A stretch of DNA of 64,000 nt from Novosphingobium sp. (lineage in GTDB: Bacteria > Pseudomonadota > Alphaproteobacteria > Sphingomonadales > Sphingomonadaceae): positions 62,001-126,000 of the forward strand of contig JACKKX010000004.1 of assembly GCA_024236215.1 (NCBI GenBank), in the 5' to 3' direction. Below the pieces are notes generated by a model that was given only the letters and a program-made list of their open reading frames with translations, did no database searches and was not told the origin of the DNA. Below, in pieces: positions 17,824-26,294 of this stretch (position 1 is the stretch's first letter; each line of letters opens with the position of its first letter). Position numbers and translations under genes: made by a program.

Positions 17824-19146
17824 ATGAGCGACCTGTTCCCGCAAGACCTTCCCCCTGCCCCGCTCCCGGTCGCCGATGACGAGGCACCGCTGGCCGACCG
17901 GCTGCGCCCTGCCGCGCTGGGGGAAGTGATCGGTCAGGAGCACCTCACCGGCGAGGAAGGCGCCATCGGTCGCATGGTCGCGGCGGGGCGCCTTTCCAGC
18001 ATGATCCTGTGGGGACCGCCGGGCACCGGCAAGACCAGCATCGCGCGGCTGCTGGCCGATGCGGTGGGGATGCGCTTTACCGCAGTCAGCGCGGTCTTCT
18101 CGGGCGTGGCCGATCTCAAGAAGGCCTTTGCCGAGGCCGAAACCGCGGCCAGGGCCGGGCAGCGCACCCTGCTGTTCGTGGACGAGATCCACCGCTTCAA
18201 CCGTGCCCAGCAGGATGGATTCCTGCCCTTCGTAGAGCGCGGCGCGGTGACCCTGGTCGGCGCGACCACCGAGAACCCCAGCTTTGCGCTCAACGCCGCC
18301 TTGCTCAGCCGCGCGCAGGTGCTGATCCTGCACAGACTGGATGCGGCGGCACTCGACACACTGCTGGCTCGGGCCGAGGAACTGGAAGGCCCCTTGCCGC
18401 TGACGCCGGACGCCCGCGCCGCGCTTGTCGCCAGCGCCGATGGCGATGGGCGCTTCCTGCTCAACCAGGCCGAAACGCTCTACAATGCAAAAATCCCCGC
18501 GCCGCTCGATCCGGCCGGGCTGGGCACCTTCCTCCAGCGCCGCGTTGCCGTTTACGACAAGGACCGCGACGGGCACTACAATCTGATTTCGGCGCTGCAC
18601 AAGGCGCTGCGCGGGTCCGATCCGCAGGCTGCGCTCTATTACATGGCCCGGATGCTGACCGCCGGGGAAGAGCCGCTCTACGTGCTGCGCCGCCTGGTCC
18701 GTTTTGCCAGCGAGGACATTGGTCTGGCCGATCCGCAGGCGCTGACCCAATGCCTTGCCGCCAAGGATGCCTACCAGTTCCTCGGCAGCCCCGAGGGCGA
18801 GCTGGCGATCGTGCAGGCCTGCCTCTACCTTGCCGCTGCGCCCAAATCGAACGCGGCCTATACGGCGCAGAAGGCCGCCTGGAAAAGCGCGAAGGAAACC
18901 GGCAGCCTGGCCCCGCCCGCCCATATCCTCAATGCTCCCACCAAGCTGATGAAGGACATCGGCTACGGCGCGAACTATGCCTATGACCACGAGGCAGAAG
19001 ATGGCTTTTCGGGCGCCGACTACTGGCCCGAGGGGATGGAAGCGCAAACCTATTACCGCCCGGTCGAGCGCGGGTTCGAGCGCGAGGTGCTCAAACGCCT
19101 GGAATGGTGGGGGAAGAAGCGGCGCGAAATGCGGGGAGAAAGCTGA
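17824..19146 (+). CDS. rarA: Replication-associated recombination protein A (AAA+ ATPase)
   Basis: A 440-aa AAA+ ATPase of the RarA/MgsA/WRNIP1 family that acts at stalled replication forks. The Walker A motif GPPGTGKT is at residues 64-71, Walker B is DEIHRF, and sensor 1 is in VGATTENPSFALN. The C-terminal tetramerisation region is conserved (DKDRDGHYNLISALHKALRG, then ARMLTAGEEPLYVLRRLVR). Length fits the family. It is divergent from padR, with the PadR palindrome in the shared region. Its TGA overlaps the next ATG by one base. Confidence 0.96.
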   Translation: MSDLFPQDLPPAPLPVADDEAPLADRLRPAALGEVIGQEHLTGEEGAIGRMVAAGRLSSMILWGPPGTGKTSIARLLADAVGMRFTAVSAVFSGVADLKKAFAEAETAARAGQRTLLFVDEIHRFNRAQQDGFLPFVERGAVTLVGATTENPSFALNAALLSRAQVLILHRLDAAALDTLLARAEELEGPLPLTPDARAALVASADGDGRFLLNQAETLYNAKIPAPLDPAGLGTFLQRRVAVYDKDRDGHYNLISALHKALRGSDPQAALYYMARMLTAGEEPLYVLRRLVRFASEDIGLADPQALTQCLAAKDAYQFLGSPEGELAIVQACLYLAAAPKSNAAYTAQKAAWKSAKETGSLAPPAHILNAPTKLMKDIGYGANYAYDHEAEDGFSGADYWPEGMEAQTYYRPVERGFEREVLKRLEWWGKKRREMRGES

Positions 19147-19919
19147 TGCGCAAAAGCTGGCTGGCGATGGCAACCCTGGCGGGGCTGGCGGCCTGCGGAA
19201 CTGGTGAAAACCAGCCCGCCGCCGCCGCGACGGCTGCCTCTTCGGTGGCCGCGTCATCCCCCAAGGCCGCTCCGGCTGTCCGCCCGGATCTTGCCCGGTG
19301 CGAGAAATTCAAGCCCGATTCGGGAGAGGATCTGCGACAGCGTGAAAAGCCACTGTCCTTTCCCCCCTCAATGGCGGAAATCGTCGCGACCGACCGCGAT
19401 CGCATCGCCGTTGCCACGCTTGGCGGCACGACGCTGTGCATCGACGTGCGCTGGCAGGACAGTATCGAAGATGCCACGCTCAGCAAGGACGGTCGGTTCC
19501 TCGCCTGGGGCTGGGATGGCTACGAATCCTATGGCTACGAACTGATCGACCGCAGCGGCGCGGGCCAGGAAATCGATACCGGCGAAAGGCCGGTTCCCTC
19601 TCCATCGGGCAAGCGGCTGGCCTCGGTCGAATGGTCGGAGAGCGCATTCGGTTCGCTCAACGGCGTGCTGGTGCTGCAAGTCCTGCCGCAAGGATTGAAG
19701 GAACTGGCACGGATCGAAGATCTGCCCGGCGAAATGGCCGACTGGCGGCTCGATGCCTGGCACGGTGAGGAATGCTTCGCGATCTCGGCAGTCCGCTGGG
19801 CCGATATCCCCGATGACGGCGAGGCCACGCCCGAAACCCCGCGTCAGCACTTCGCCGTGGCGCGCAAGGGCGACCGGTGGTCAGTGGCCCCCGCAGCGCA
19901 CGGCTGCCCGCTGCAATAG
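19146..19919 (+). CDS. Putative lipoprotein, unknown function
   Basis: A 257-aa protein beginning MRKSWLAMATLAGLAACG, a signal peptide with lipobox LAAC (Cys about residue 18). It is therefore probably lipidated and exported. After an Ala/Ser-rich linker comes a mostly soluble region with beta-propeller-like spacing (KDGRFLAWGWDGYESYGYELID), but no named domain is recognised. The start is chosen because its ATG overlaps the rarA stop (TGATG) and gives the signal peptide. It is likely co-transcribed with rarA. It is followed by tRNA-Thr 48 bases later. Confidence 0.78.
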   Translation: MRKSWLAMATLAGLAACGTGENQPAAAATAASSVAASSPKAAPAVRPDLARCEKFKPDSGEDLRQREKPLSFPPSMAEIVATDRDRIAVATLGGTTLCIDVRWQDSIEDATLSKDGRFLAWGWDGYESYGYELIDRSGAGQEIDTGERPVPSPSGKRLASVEWSESAFGSLNGVLVLQVLPQGLKELARIEDLPGEMADWRLDAWHGEECFAISAVRWADIPDDGEATPETPRQHFAVARKGDRWSVAPAAHGCPLQ

Positions 19920-19967
19920 GGGGCTGGACCTTCGGCGCGCGCTGACGCAAAGGGGCGGCATCGACGG

Positions 19968-20043
<76 letters not shown>

Positions 20044-20067
20044 CGTCTTCTTGAGGGAGCGGGCACC

Positions 20068-21057
20068 ATGCTTGCCGAAATGATCCAGCGCCTGTTCGAG
20101 CGCAGCCTTGGTGACAGTGAGCAGGGCCTGGCGCGCGAAGGCCAGTGGCTGCCGGGCCTGTGGGCCGAAATCGAGGAAATGGGTCTGCCGCTCGCGCTTC
20201 TTAGCGAGGAGCAAGGCGGGTTCGGCCTGTCCGCCGCCGAGCAGGGCGAAGCGCTGCGGCTGCTCGGCCAGCTCGCCGTGCCGCTGCCGGTGATCGAAAC
20301 GATGGGCGCCAACCGCCTGCTGGCCAGCGCAGGGCTGGAGCTTGCCGATGGACCCGCAGGGCTGGCCCGCGCCGACCATCTGTTGCTTCAGAACGGCAGG
20401 CTCACCGGAACGGTGGAGCGGACCGCCTGGGGCGAACATCTCGCTTGCCTCGCCGTCGCCGTGGGCGACCGACTTTACCGTGTGCCCCGTGCTGGATGGA
20501 CAGTGGCCGAGAGTGGGTCGGCGATGAATTTCCAGCCGCGCCCCGCGCTGGCGATTGACTGGGCGGTCGATACATCGGCTCCGCTTCCGCATTGCCCGCT
20601 GGCCGAAGGCGCCACGCTGCGCGCGTTCCAGATCGCCGGGGCGCTTGAGGCCGCTCTCGACATGACGCTGGAGCACACCGCCACCCGGGTCCAGTTCGGC
20701 AAGCCCCTGCAGAAGAACCAGGTGGTCCAGCACGAGCTGGCCAAGCTGGCGGGCGAGCTGGCCTGCGCCACCGCCGCTGCCGATCTTGCCGCCGAGGCCC
20801 TGGCTCGCGGCGACCTTCTGGGGGTTGCCGCCGGCTCGCTGCGCGCGCGCGAAGCGGCGGGCAACGGCGCCGCGATTGCCACGCAGATGCATGGCGCAAT
20901 CGGCTTCACCCGCGAACACCGCCTGCATCTTTACACCACCTCGCTGTGGACCTGGCGCGACGAATTCGGCGGACAGGTGCACTGGGCAACCCTGCTGGGC
21001 CGCGCTGCGCGCGACGCCGGCGAGGCCGGATACTGGCCGATGGTAACTTCGCTATGA
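20068..21057 (+). CDS. Acyl-CoA dehydrogenase, small (beta) subunit type
   Basis: A 329-aa member of the acyl-CoA dehydrogenase superfamily, shorter than usual (about 380). The N-terminal helical domain contains LALLSEEQGGFGLSAAEQGE. The middle beta domain is degenerate, and the C-terminal helical domain keeps the FAD-contacting ATRVQFGKPLQKNQVVQH and HGAIGFTREHRLH. Such shortened members pair with a full-length partner to form alpha2-beta2 enzymes, as known for steroid side-chain dehydrogenases of Actinobacteria. The next gene overlaps by ATGA and is a full-length partner, so the two are very probably one enzyme. The acyl-CoA substrate is not predictable. A GAGGGAG ribosome binding site precedes the ATG. 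Confidence 0.85.
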   Translation: MLAEMIQRLFERSLGDSEQGLAREGQWLPGLWAEIEEMGLPLALLSEEQGGFGLSAAEQGEALRLLGQLAVPLPVIETMGANRLLASAGLELADGPAGLARADHLLLQNGRLTGTVERTAWGEHLACLAVAVGDRLYRVPRAGWTVAESGSAMNFQPRPALAIDWAVDTSAPLPHCPLAEGATLRAFQIAGALEAALDMTLEHTATRVQFGKPLQKNQVVQHELAKLAGELACATAAADLAAEALARGDLLGVAAGSLRAREAAGNGAAIATQMHGAIGFTREHRLHLYTTSLWTWRDEFGGQVHWATLLGRAARDAGEAGYWPMVTSL

Positions 21058-22208
21058 CCATGATCCCTTTCCCCGCCCCGCCCGCCGACAGCGCCGAAGT
21101 GCTGGTACTGCGCGGCGAGTTCCGCTCCTTTCTCGACAAGCTGCTAGGCCACCGCAGCCCGCGCCAGCGCTCGGACAACTGGTACGGCTTCAGCCGCGAG
21201 TTCAGCCTGGCGATGGGCCAGGCCGGCTATCTGGGCATGACCTGGCCCAAGCAGTACGGCGGGCACGAGCGCACCGCGTTCGAGCGTTATGTGGTGGTCG
21301 AGGAATCGCTGGCCTATGGCGCCCCGGTCGGCGCGCACTGGATCGCCGATAGGCAGAGTGGCCCCTCGATCCTGAAATTCGGCACCGAGGAGCAGAAGCA
21401 GACGATCCTGCCGCGCATCGCCGCGGGCGAGCTGGCCTTCGGGATCGGGATGAGCGAACCGGATTCGGGATCGGACCTTGCCGCCACCCGCACCCGGGCG
21501 GTGCGCGACGGCGATCTTTACCGCGTGACCGGGACCAAGGTCTGGACCAGCTTCGCGCACGAAGCGGACTATGTGATCCTGTTCTGCCGCACCAGCGGCA
21601 CCCCGGCCGACCGCCATCAGGGCACCAGTCAGCTGCTGGTCGATCTGCACAAAACCCCCGGCCTGACGATCAAGCCGATCATCGACCTGGCCGGCCAGCA
21701 CCACTTCAACGAGCTGCATTTCGAGGACGCGGCCGTGCCCGCCGCGAACCTGCTCGGCGCCGAGGGCGACGGCTGGAACCAGGTGATGAGCGAGCTGGCC
21801 TTCGAACGTTCGGGGCCGGAGCGCTTCCTCTCTTCGATCGAACTGATGTATCAGCTGATCGCCGTGCTCCAGGCCCGCGAGGATGAAGCCGCACTAGCCA
21901 CCATCGGGCGCCTTACCGCGCAGCTCGCGGTGCTGCGGCGCCTCTCGCGCTCGGTCGCGGCGATGCTTCAGGCCAGGGAAAATGCCGGGCTCCAGGCGGC
22001 CATCGTCAAGGATGTCGGCGCGGTATGGGAACAGACCCTGCCCGATTTCGCCCGCCAGCTGGTCGATGCCGAACCCGATCCGCGCACCGCGGCGGCCTAT
22101 GCCGGGGTACTTGCCAACATCGTCCACAACGCGCCGAGCTGGTCGCTGCGCGGCGGCACCCGCGAAATCCTGCGCGGGATCATCGCCCGCGGCCTGGGAA
22201 CGCGCTGA
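21054..22208 (+). CDS. Acyl-CoA dehydrogenase, large (alpha) subunit type
   Basis: A 384-aa flavoprotein. The N-terminal domain contains MTWPKQYGGHERTAFERYVV, the middle domain has the FAD/substrate motif FGIGMSEPDSGSDLAATRTRA and WTSFAHEADYVILFCRT, and the C-terminal domain carries ERSGPERFLSS and RGGTREILRGIIARGLG. This architecture matches the full-length partner of heteromeric dehydrogenases of the steroid/FadE group. The start at 21054 overlaps the stop of the small subunit as ATGA, implying coupled expression. It would dehydrogenate a bulky or branched acyl-CoA, with electrons passed to an electron-transfer flavoprotein. No CoA ligase or hydratase gene is adjacent, so the pathway is open. 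Confidence 0.88.
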   Translation: MTMIPFPAPPADSAEVLVLRGEFRSFLDKLLGHRSPRQRSDNWYGFSREFSLAMGQAGYLGMTWPKQYGGHERTAFERYVVVEESLAYGAPVGAHWIADRQSGPSILKFGTEEQKQTILPRIAAGELAFGIGMSEPDSGSDLAATRTRAVRDGDLYRVTGTKVWTSFAHEADYVILFCRTSGTPADRHQGTSQLLVDLHKTPGLTIKPIIDLAGQHHFNELHFEDAAVPAANLLGAEGDGWNQVMSELAFERSGPERFLSSIELMYQLIAVLQAREDEAALATIGRLTAQLAVLRRLSRSVAAMLQARENAGLQAAIVKDVGAVWEQTLPDFARQLVDAEPDPRTAAAYAGVLANIVHNAPSWSLRGGTREILRGIIARGLGTR

Positions 22209-22222
22209 GCCAAAAGTGAAGT

Positions 22223-22306
22223 GCAACACCGGCCCGCTCCCCCGGCCCAACCACCCGTTCATGGTACCCTGTGGGTGGTTGGGCCGGGGGAGCGGGCCGG
22301 TGTTGC
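22223..22306. repeat. Perfect 34-bp inverted repeat between convergent genes
   Basis: Arms 22223-22256 and 22273-22306 are exact reverse complements over 34 bases, separated by 16 bases that include GGTACC. The stem is very GC-rich. It lies between the dehydrogenase stop and the queF stop and could terminate transcription in both directions, but no T-tract follows either arm. Perfect conservation over 34 pairs is more than a terminator needs and suggests a dispersed palindromic repeat of REP type. Nothing else is seen in the 136-base gap. Confidence 0.8.
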
Positions 22307-22344
22307 AAGCCATCGACGGATGTCGATGGCGGACCGGATAAGGA

Positions 22345-22803
22345 TCACCCCCGTCCGCGATACCCCGCCACGCCCTGTTCGGGCACCCACAGCCCTTCGG
22401 GGGGCGGGCCGCTTTGCCAGAATACGTCGATCGGGATTCCCCCGCGCGGATACCAGTAGCCGCCGATCCTGAGCCAGCGCGGCTTCATTTCGGCAAACAG
22501 GCGCTGGGCGATACCCACGGTCACATCCTCGTGAAAACCCGCGTGATTGCGAAAGCTGCCGAGGAACAGCTTGAGGCTTTTCGATTCGACGATAGTTTCA
22601 CCCGGCGCATAGTCGATCACCAGATGAGCAAAGTCGGGCTGACCGGTGACCGGGCACAGCGAAGTGAACTCGGGCGCAGCGAAGCGCACCATGTAGAGCG
22701 AGCCGGAACGCGGGTTGGGCACATAATCGAGCACGGCCTCAAGCGGAGAGGCGGGCAAGGGGCTTTGCTGGCCCAGGTGCATGGGGCGCGGTGTGTCTGA
22801 CAT
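22345..22803 (-). CDS. queF: NADPH-dependent 7-cyano-7-deazaguanine reductase
   Basis: A 152-aa enzyme of queuosine biosynthesis that reduces preQ0 to preQ1. The catalytic Cys50 is in [13 protein letters not shown], the catalytic Asp57 follows, and the QueF signature [20 protein letters not shown] is intact. This is the short (unimodular) form like that of Bacillus. The start at 22803 (MSDTPRP) fits the family length; an ATG at 22815 is also possible and neither has a strong ribosome binding site. No other queuosine genes are in the window. Confidence 0.95.
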   Translation of the reverse strand: MSDTPRPMHLGQQSPLPASPLEAVLDYVPNPRSGSLYMVRFAAPEFTSLCPVTGQPDFAHLVIDYAPGETIVESKSLKLFLGSFRNHAGFHEDVTVGIAQRLFAEMKPRWLRIGGYWYPRGGIPIDVFWQSGPPPEGLWVPEQGVAGYRGRG

Positions 22804-22923
22804 GCAACGCGCCATGCCCCGATCGCGCGGATTGCACAAGTCAGCGGTTGGATTGGCGCGGTTCACCGCCTATTCACCCGCGCGCGGCTGAGCCGCAAGG
22901 GTCACGCGGCAACGGACAGGGTA

Positions 22924-24099
22924 ATGATCGGGTTGGGGAGCAGACGGCAACGGGCATGGAGCGCTCTGGCGCTCGCACTGGCCGCTGCACCGCTTTCGGC
23001 CCAGTCGGTCAATGACTACCGCCTGCCCGAAGCCCGCCCAAGCGAGAGCACTACCCGCGCGCAAGGACCGGTCGATGCGGATAATCCGGTGACCCGCCAG
23101 CCGGTTGTCCGCCCTTCGGCCTCCGCCGCTCCCACGCCGACGCCTGCCGCGACCGCGCCAGCGGCCAATCCGGTCGTCACCGAACAAGCTCCCGCAGCAA
23201 CGCCCGCGTTGCGGCAGCCCGCCACGGTCCGGCGCGGCGGCGCTTCCCGGCCAACCGCCGCCCCGATCGAGCGCGCTACGGACAGCGTGCTTCCCGCAGC
23301 GACCGAAGCCCCTAGTCCGGTCGCGGCGGAGCCTGCTCCGTCGTTTTCCTCGACGCTGCCGCAGATCGAATCCGCGCCCGCACCGCAATCCACGCTGCCA
23401 CCCTGGTTGCTCCCCGCCGTGCTTGGGGCACTGGCAACAGCTCTTGCCTTTGCCGCCGCCTGGTGGTGGCGCGGGCGCAAGGCCGTTCCAGCGATCACCT
23501 TCGAGCCGCCGCGTGTGGAACCGGGTCCACGTCCGGTCCCTGCTCCTCCAGCTCCTGGGCCAGCAAAGCCTGCTCCAGCTCCTGCCCCGGCCCCTGCCGC
23601 CGCCCCATCCTCCGCGCCGCTGACGGTCTCGCTCGAGGCCCGGCGGTTGACCGCATCGCTGATGGCCACCACGCTCGCCTATCGCATCTCGCTCAGCAAC
23701 CGCACGGGGCAACCGCTATCCGCGCTGGCGATCGAGGGCGACATGATCGCCGCCCATGCTTCGCTCCCCCCCGATCAGCAGATCGCCAGTGCCGCGCAGC
23801 CATTGGCGCTGTGCCATGCGCTGGTAGAACTGGCGCCGGGGGAAAGCGCCGACTTCGTGGGCGAGTTTCGCTTGCCGCTGACGGCGATCACCCCGATTCG
23901 CTCGGGCGATGCCGCCTGGTTCGTGCCCCTGGCGCGGCTGCGGATTGCCGCTAGCACCGCTGCCGGAACCCCGCTGGTCGTCGCGCAGACCTTCGTGGTG
24001 GGTGAGGATTTGCGCGCTGCGGGCGGCACGCTCAAGCCATTCCGGCTCGACCTTGGCCCGCGAACCTATTCGCAGCTTGGACAGCGCGCCGTAAATTAG
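22924..24099 (+). CDS. Pro/Ala-rich single-pass membrane protein, unknown
   Basis: A 391-aa protein. A signal peptide ends near LSAQS (residue 27). Residues about 28-160 are a low-complexity Pro/Ala/Thr-rich exported region, and a transmembrane helix follows (LLPAVLGALATALAFAAAWWW, about 162-182) with a basic flank. A second Pro-rich linker leads to a globular C-terminal domain of about 170 residues (LTVSLEARRLTASLMATTLAYRISL onward). The order suggests a periplasmic Pro-rich arm and a cytoplasmic domain. I recognise no family. It stands alone on its strand, divergent from queF by 120 bases. The low complexity makes homology claims unreliable. Confidence 0.75.
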   Translation: MIGLGSRRQRAWSALALALAAAPLSAQSVNDYRLPEARPSESTTRAQGPVDADNPVTRQPVVRPSASAAPTPTPAATAPAANPVVTEQAPAATPALRQPATVRRGGASRPTAAPIERATDSVLPAATEAPSPVAAEPAPSFSSTLPQIESAPAPQSTLPPWLLPAVLGALATALAFAAAWWWRGRKAVPAITFEPPRVEPGPRPVPAPPAPGPAKPAPAPAPAPAAAPSSAPLTVSLEARRLTASLMATTLAYRISLSNRTGQPLSALAIEGDMIAAHASLPPDQQIASAAQPLALCHALVELAPGESADFVGEFRLPLTAITPIRSGDAAWFVPLARLRIAASTAAGTPLVVAQTFVVGEDLRAAGGTLKPFRLDLGPRTYSQLGQRAVN

Positions 24100-24148
24100 C
24101 AAATTCTGCGATTCCCCCCTCGACGCCCCGTTCGCGGAGGGCTAGGCT

Positions 24149-24202
24149 TCTTCGCAAATGCAGCGAAGAGGGGCGCGGCATTGGGGACAGGAGGCTGCGC
24201 CC
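24149..24202 (+). promoter_or_regulatory. Two tandem hairpins in the sseA leader
   Basis: A 7-bp stem (24149-24155 with 24163-24169, 7-base loop) is followed at once by a 9-bp stem (24171-24179 with 24194-24202, one G-T pair, 14-base loop). They lie 29-82 bases before the sseA start, whose GAGGAGG ribosome binding site begins just after them. This could be a structured regulatory leader, perhaps responding to a sulfur metabolite, but no known riboswitch consensus was recognised. Confidence 0.4.
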
Positions 24203-24230
24203 GTCGCAGCGCGAGGAGGACTTAGGGAAT

Positions 24231-25076
24231 ATGGACAGTCTGGTTTCGACCGAGTGGCTCGCCAAGGAAATGGGCGCGAGCGACCTTCGGATCGTCGATT
24301 GCACCAAGCATCTGGCCGGGACGGGGCGCGATGCGCAGGCCGAGTACGAGGCCGGGCACATTCCCGGCGCGGTGTTCATGGACCTGTCCGATCTGGTCGA
24401 TGCCAGCGCGCCGGTCGAAAACACCCTGCCCCCGCCGGAAAAGTTCGCCAGCCGCATGCAGTCGCTGGGGCTGGGCGATGGCAGCCGGATCGTGCTCTAC
24501 GATGACAGCGCGGTGAAAACCTCCGCCCGGGCCTGGTTCATGCTCAAGATGTTCGGCGCGCACGATGTCGCGATCCTCGACGGTGGGATCGCCAAGTGGA
24601 AGGCCGAGGGCCGCGCCCTGGCCCAGGGCAAGGAAACCCTGCGCCACCGCCACTTCACCGTCTGGCAGGATGACAAGAACGTGCGCACCAAGGCCCACGT
24701 CCTCGCCAACCTGCACTCCAAGGACGAGCAGGTGGTCGATGCCCGCGGCGCCAAGCGCTGGTCGGGCGAAGAGGCCGATCCGCGCCCCAACATCGCCTTC
24801 GGGCACATTCCCGGCTCTTTCAACGTGCCCTTCACCGAGCTTTACAACGCCGATGGCACCTTCAAGGACAAGGCCGCGATCACCGCAACCTTCGAGGGCG
24901 CCGGGGTCGATATGGCCAAGCCGGTGATCACCAGCTGCGGTTCGGGGGTGACGGCCTGCGTGCTGATCTTCGCGTTGCATCTGGCCGGCAAGGACGATGC
25001 CGCGCTCTATGATGGCAGCTGGACCGAATGGGGCAACGATCCGGACACCCCCAAGGCGACCAAGACGGCGGCCTGA
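24231..25076 (+). CDS. sseA: 3-mercaptopyruvate sulfurtransferase
   Basis: A 281-aa protein with two rhodanese domains. The N-terminal one contains STEWLAKEMGASDLRIVDCT and AGHIPGAVFMDL. The catalytic C-terminal one contains VVDARGAKRWSG and the active-site loop CGSGVTAC starting at Cys236. CGSGVTAC is the loop type of mercaptopyruvate rather than thiosulfate sulfurtransferases. It moves sulfur from 3-mercaptopyruvate to acceptors such as thioredoxin or cyanide. GAGGAGG precedes the ATG. It is followed six bases later by a cystathionine lyase-type gene, consistent with a sulfur amino acid operon. Confidence 0.94.
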   Translation: MDSLVSTEWLAKEMGASDLRIVDCTKHLAGTGRDAQAEYEAGHIPGAVFMDLSDLVDASAPVENTLPPPEKFASRMQSLGLGDGSRIVLYDDSAVKTSARAWFMLKMFGAHDVAILDGGIAKWKAEGRALAQGKETLRHRHFTVWQDDKNVRTKAHVLANLHSKDEQVVDARGAKRWSGEEADPRPNIAFGHIPGSFNVPFTELYNADGTFKDKAAITATFEGAGVDMAKPVITSCGSGVTACVLIFALHLAGKDDAALYDGSWTEWGNDPDTPKATKTAA

Positions 25077-25082
25077 GGGCCG

Positions 25083-26294
25083 ATGGCCAAGGTTCCACCC
25101 GGAAAGCAAGGTCTGGCGACGCGCCTGGTTGGCGCCGGGCGCAAGCCGGAGTGGACCGGACCGGCGGTCAATCCCCCGGTCTGGCGGGCCAGCACCCATC
25201 TGTATGAGAATACGGCGGCGCAGGATGCCGGTCGCCACGTAAATGCCGACGGGGTATTCCACTATGGCGCGCGCGGCGGGCCGACCCAATGGGCCCTGGC
25301 CGAGGCGCTGACCGCGCTGGAACCCGGCGCGGCAGGGACAATGCTCTATCCGACCGGCCTTGCCGCCCCGGTGATGGCGCTGCTGAGCGTGCTCAAGGCC
25401 GGCGACGAGCTGCTGGTGGCGGACAATTCCTACGATCCCAGCCGCTCCTTCGCCACCCACGCCCTGCGCGACTACGGCATTTCGACCCGGTTCTTCGATC
25501 CGCTCGATATCGATGGCTTCGCCGCCGCGATCGCCGCCAACAGCCGCGCGGTGCTGCTGGAAAGCCCCGGCAGCCTGAGCATGGAGGTATGCGATGTGCC
25601 CGCGCTGGCGGCTGCCGCCAAGGCGCGCGGGCTGACCGTGCTGATGGACAACACCTGGGCCGGGCCGACCGGCTTTGCCGCACTGAGCCACGGGGTCGAT
25701 CTCTCGATCCTGGCGCTGACCAAGCATGTTGGCGGACATTCGGACGTGATGCTGGGCAGCGTCACCGCGAACGCCGAATACTATCCACGGCTGCGCAAGC
25801 GCTCGTTGATGCTGGGCCAGCAAGCCTCGCCCGACGATTGCGCGCTGGCCTTGCGCGGGCTGCGGACGATGGACGTGCGGCTGCGGCGCTCAAGCGAAAG
25901 CGCGCTCACCATCGCCGAGTGGCTGCAAACGCGCGACGAAGTTTCCGCCGTATTGTTCCCGTTGCTCCCCGGCTCGCCGGGCCACGATTTGTGGAAGCGC
26001 GATTTCACCGGCGGCTGCGGGCTGATGACTGTGATCATGGCCGGGAGCGATGCCGCCGCGCGTGACCGGCTGGTCGATGCGCTCACTCTGTTCGGGATCG
26101 GATACAGCTGGGGCGGCTTTGAAAGCCTGGCCCTGGGCGTCCATCCCGAGCGCGACCGGGCGGCGATGCCCTGGCCGCCGCGCGGCTGCGATCCGCAGCA
26201 CCCCCATGCGGTGCGGCTATGGATCGGGCTGGAGGATCCCGCCGATCTGATCGCCGATATCGAGCAGGCGCTGGCCGCCTGGCGGACGCCATGA
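25083..26294 (+). CDS. metC: Cystathionine beta-lyase type PLP enzyme
   Basis: A 403-aa PLP-dependent enzyme of the Cys/Met metabolism family. The PLP lysine is K214 in LALTKHVGGHSDVMLGS. Upstream lie YGARGGPTQWALAEAL, which replaces the more common YSRxxNPT motif and is typical of MetC, and VLMDNTWAGPTGFAALSHG. It would cleave cystathionine to homocysteine, pyruvate and ammonia. Cystathionine gamma-lyase or a related desulfhydrase remains possible. It starts six bases after sseA and overlaps mscS as ATGA, so the three are one operon. Confidence 0.88.
   Translation: MAKVPPGKQGLATRLVGAGRKPEWTGPAVNPPVWRASTHLYENTAAQDAGRHVNADGVFHYGARGGPTQWALAEALTALEPGAAGTMLYPTGLAAPVMALLSVLKAGDELLVADNSYDPSRSFATHALRDYGISTRFFDPLDIDGFAAAIAANSRAVLLESPGSLSMEVCDVPALAAAAKARGLTVLMDNTWAGPTGFAALSHGVDLSILALTKHVGGHSDVMLGSVTANAEYYPRLRKRSLMLGQQASPDDCALALRGLRTMDVRLRRSSESALTIAEWLQTRDEVSAVLFPLLPGSPGHDLWKRDFTGGCGLMTVIMAGSDAAARDRLVDALTLFGIGYSWGGFESLALGVHPERDRAAMPWPPRGCDPQHPHAVRLWIGLEDPADLIADIEQALAAWRTP

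Noticed and set aside
24100-24230. SAM-II or SAM-SAH riboswitch upstream of sseA
   Set aside because: Two hairpins are present, but I could not match the conserved core of either class, so only a structured leader is reported.
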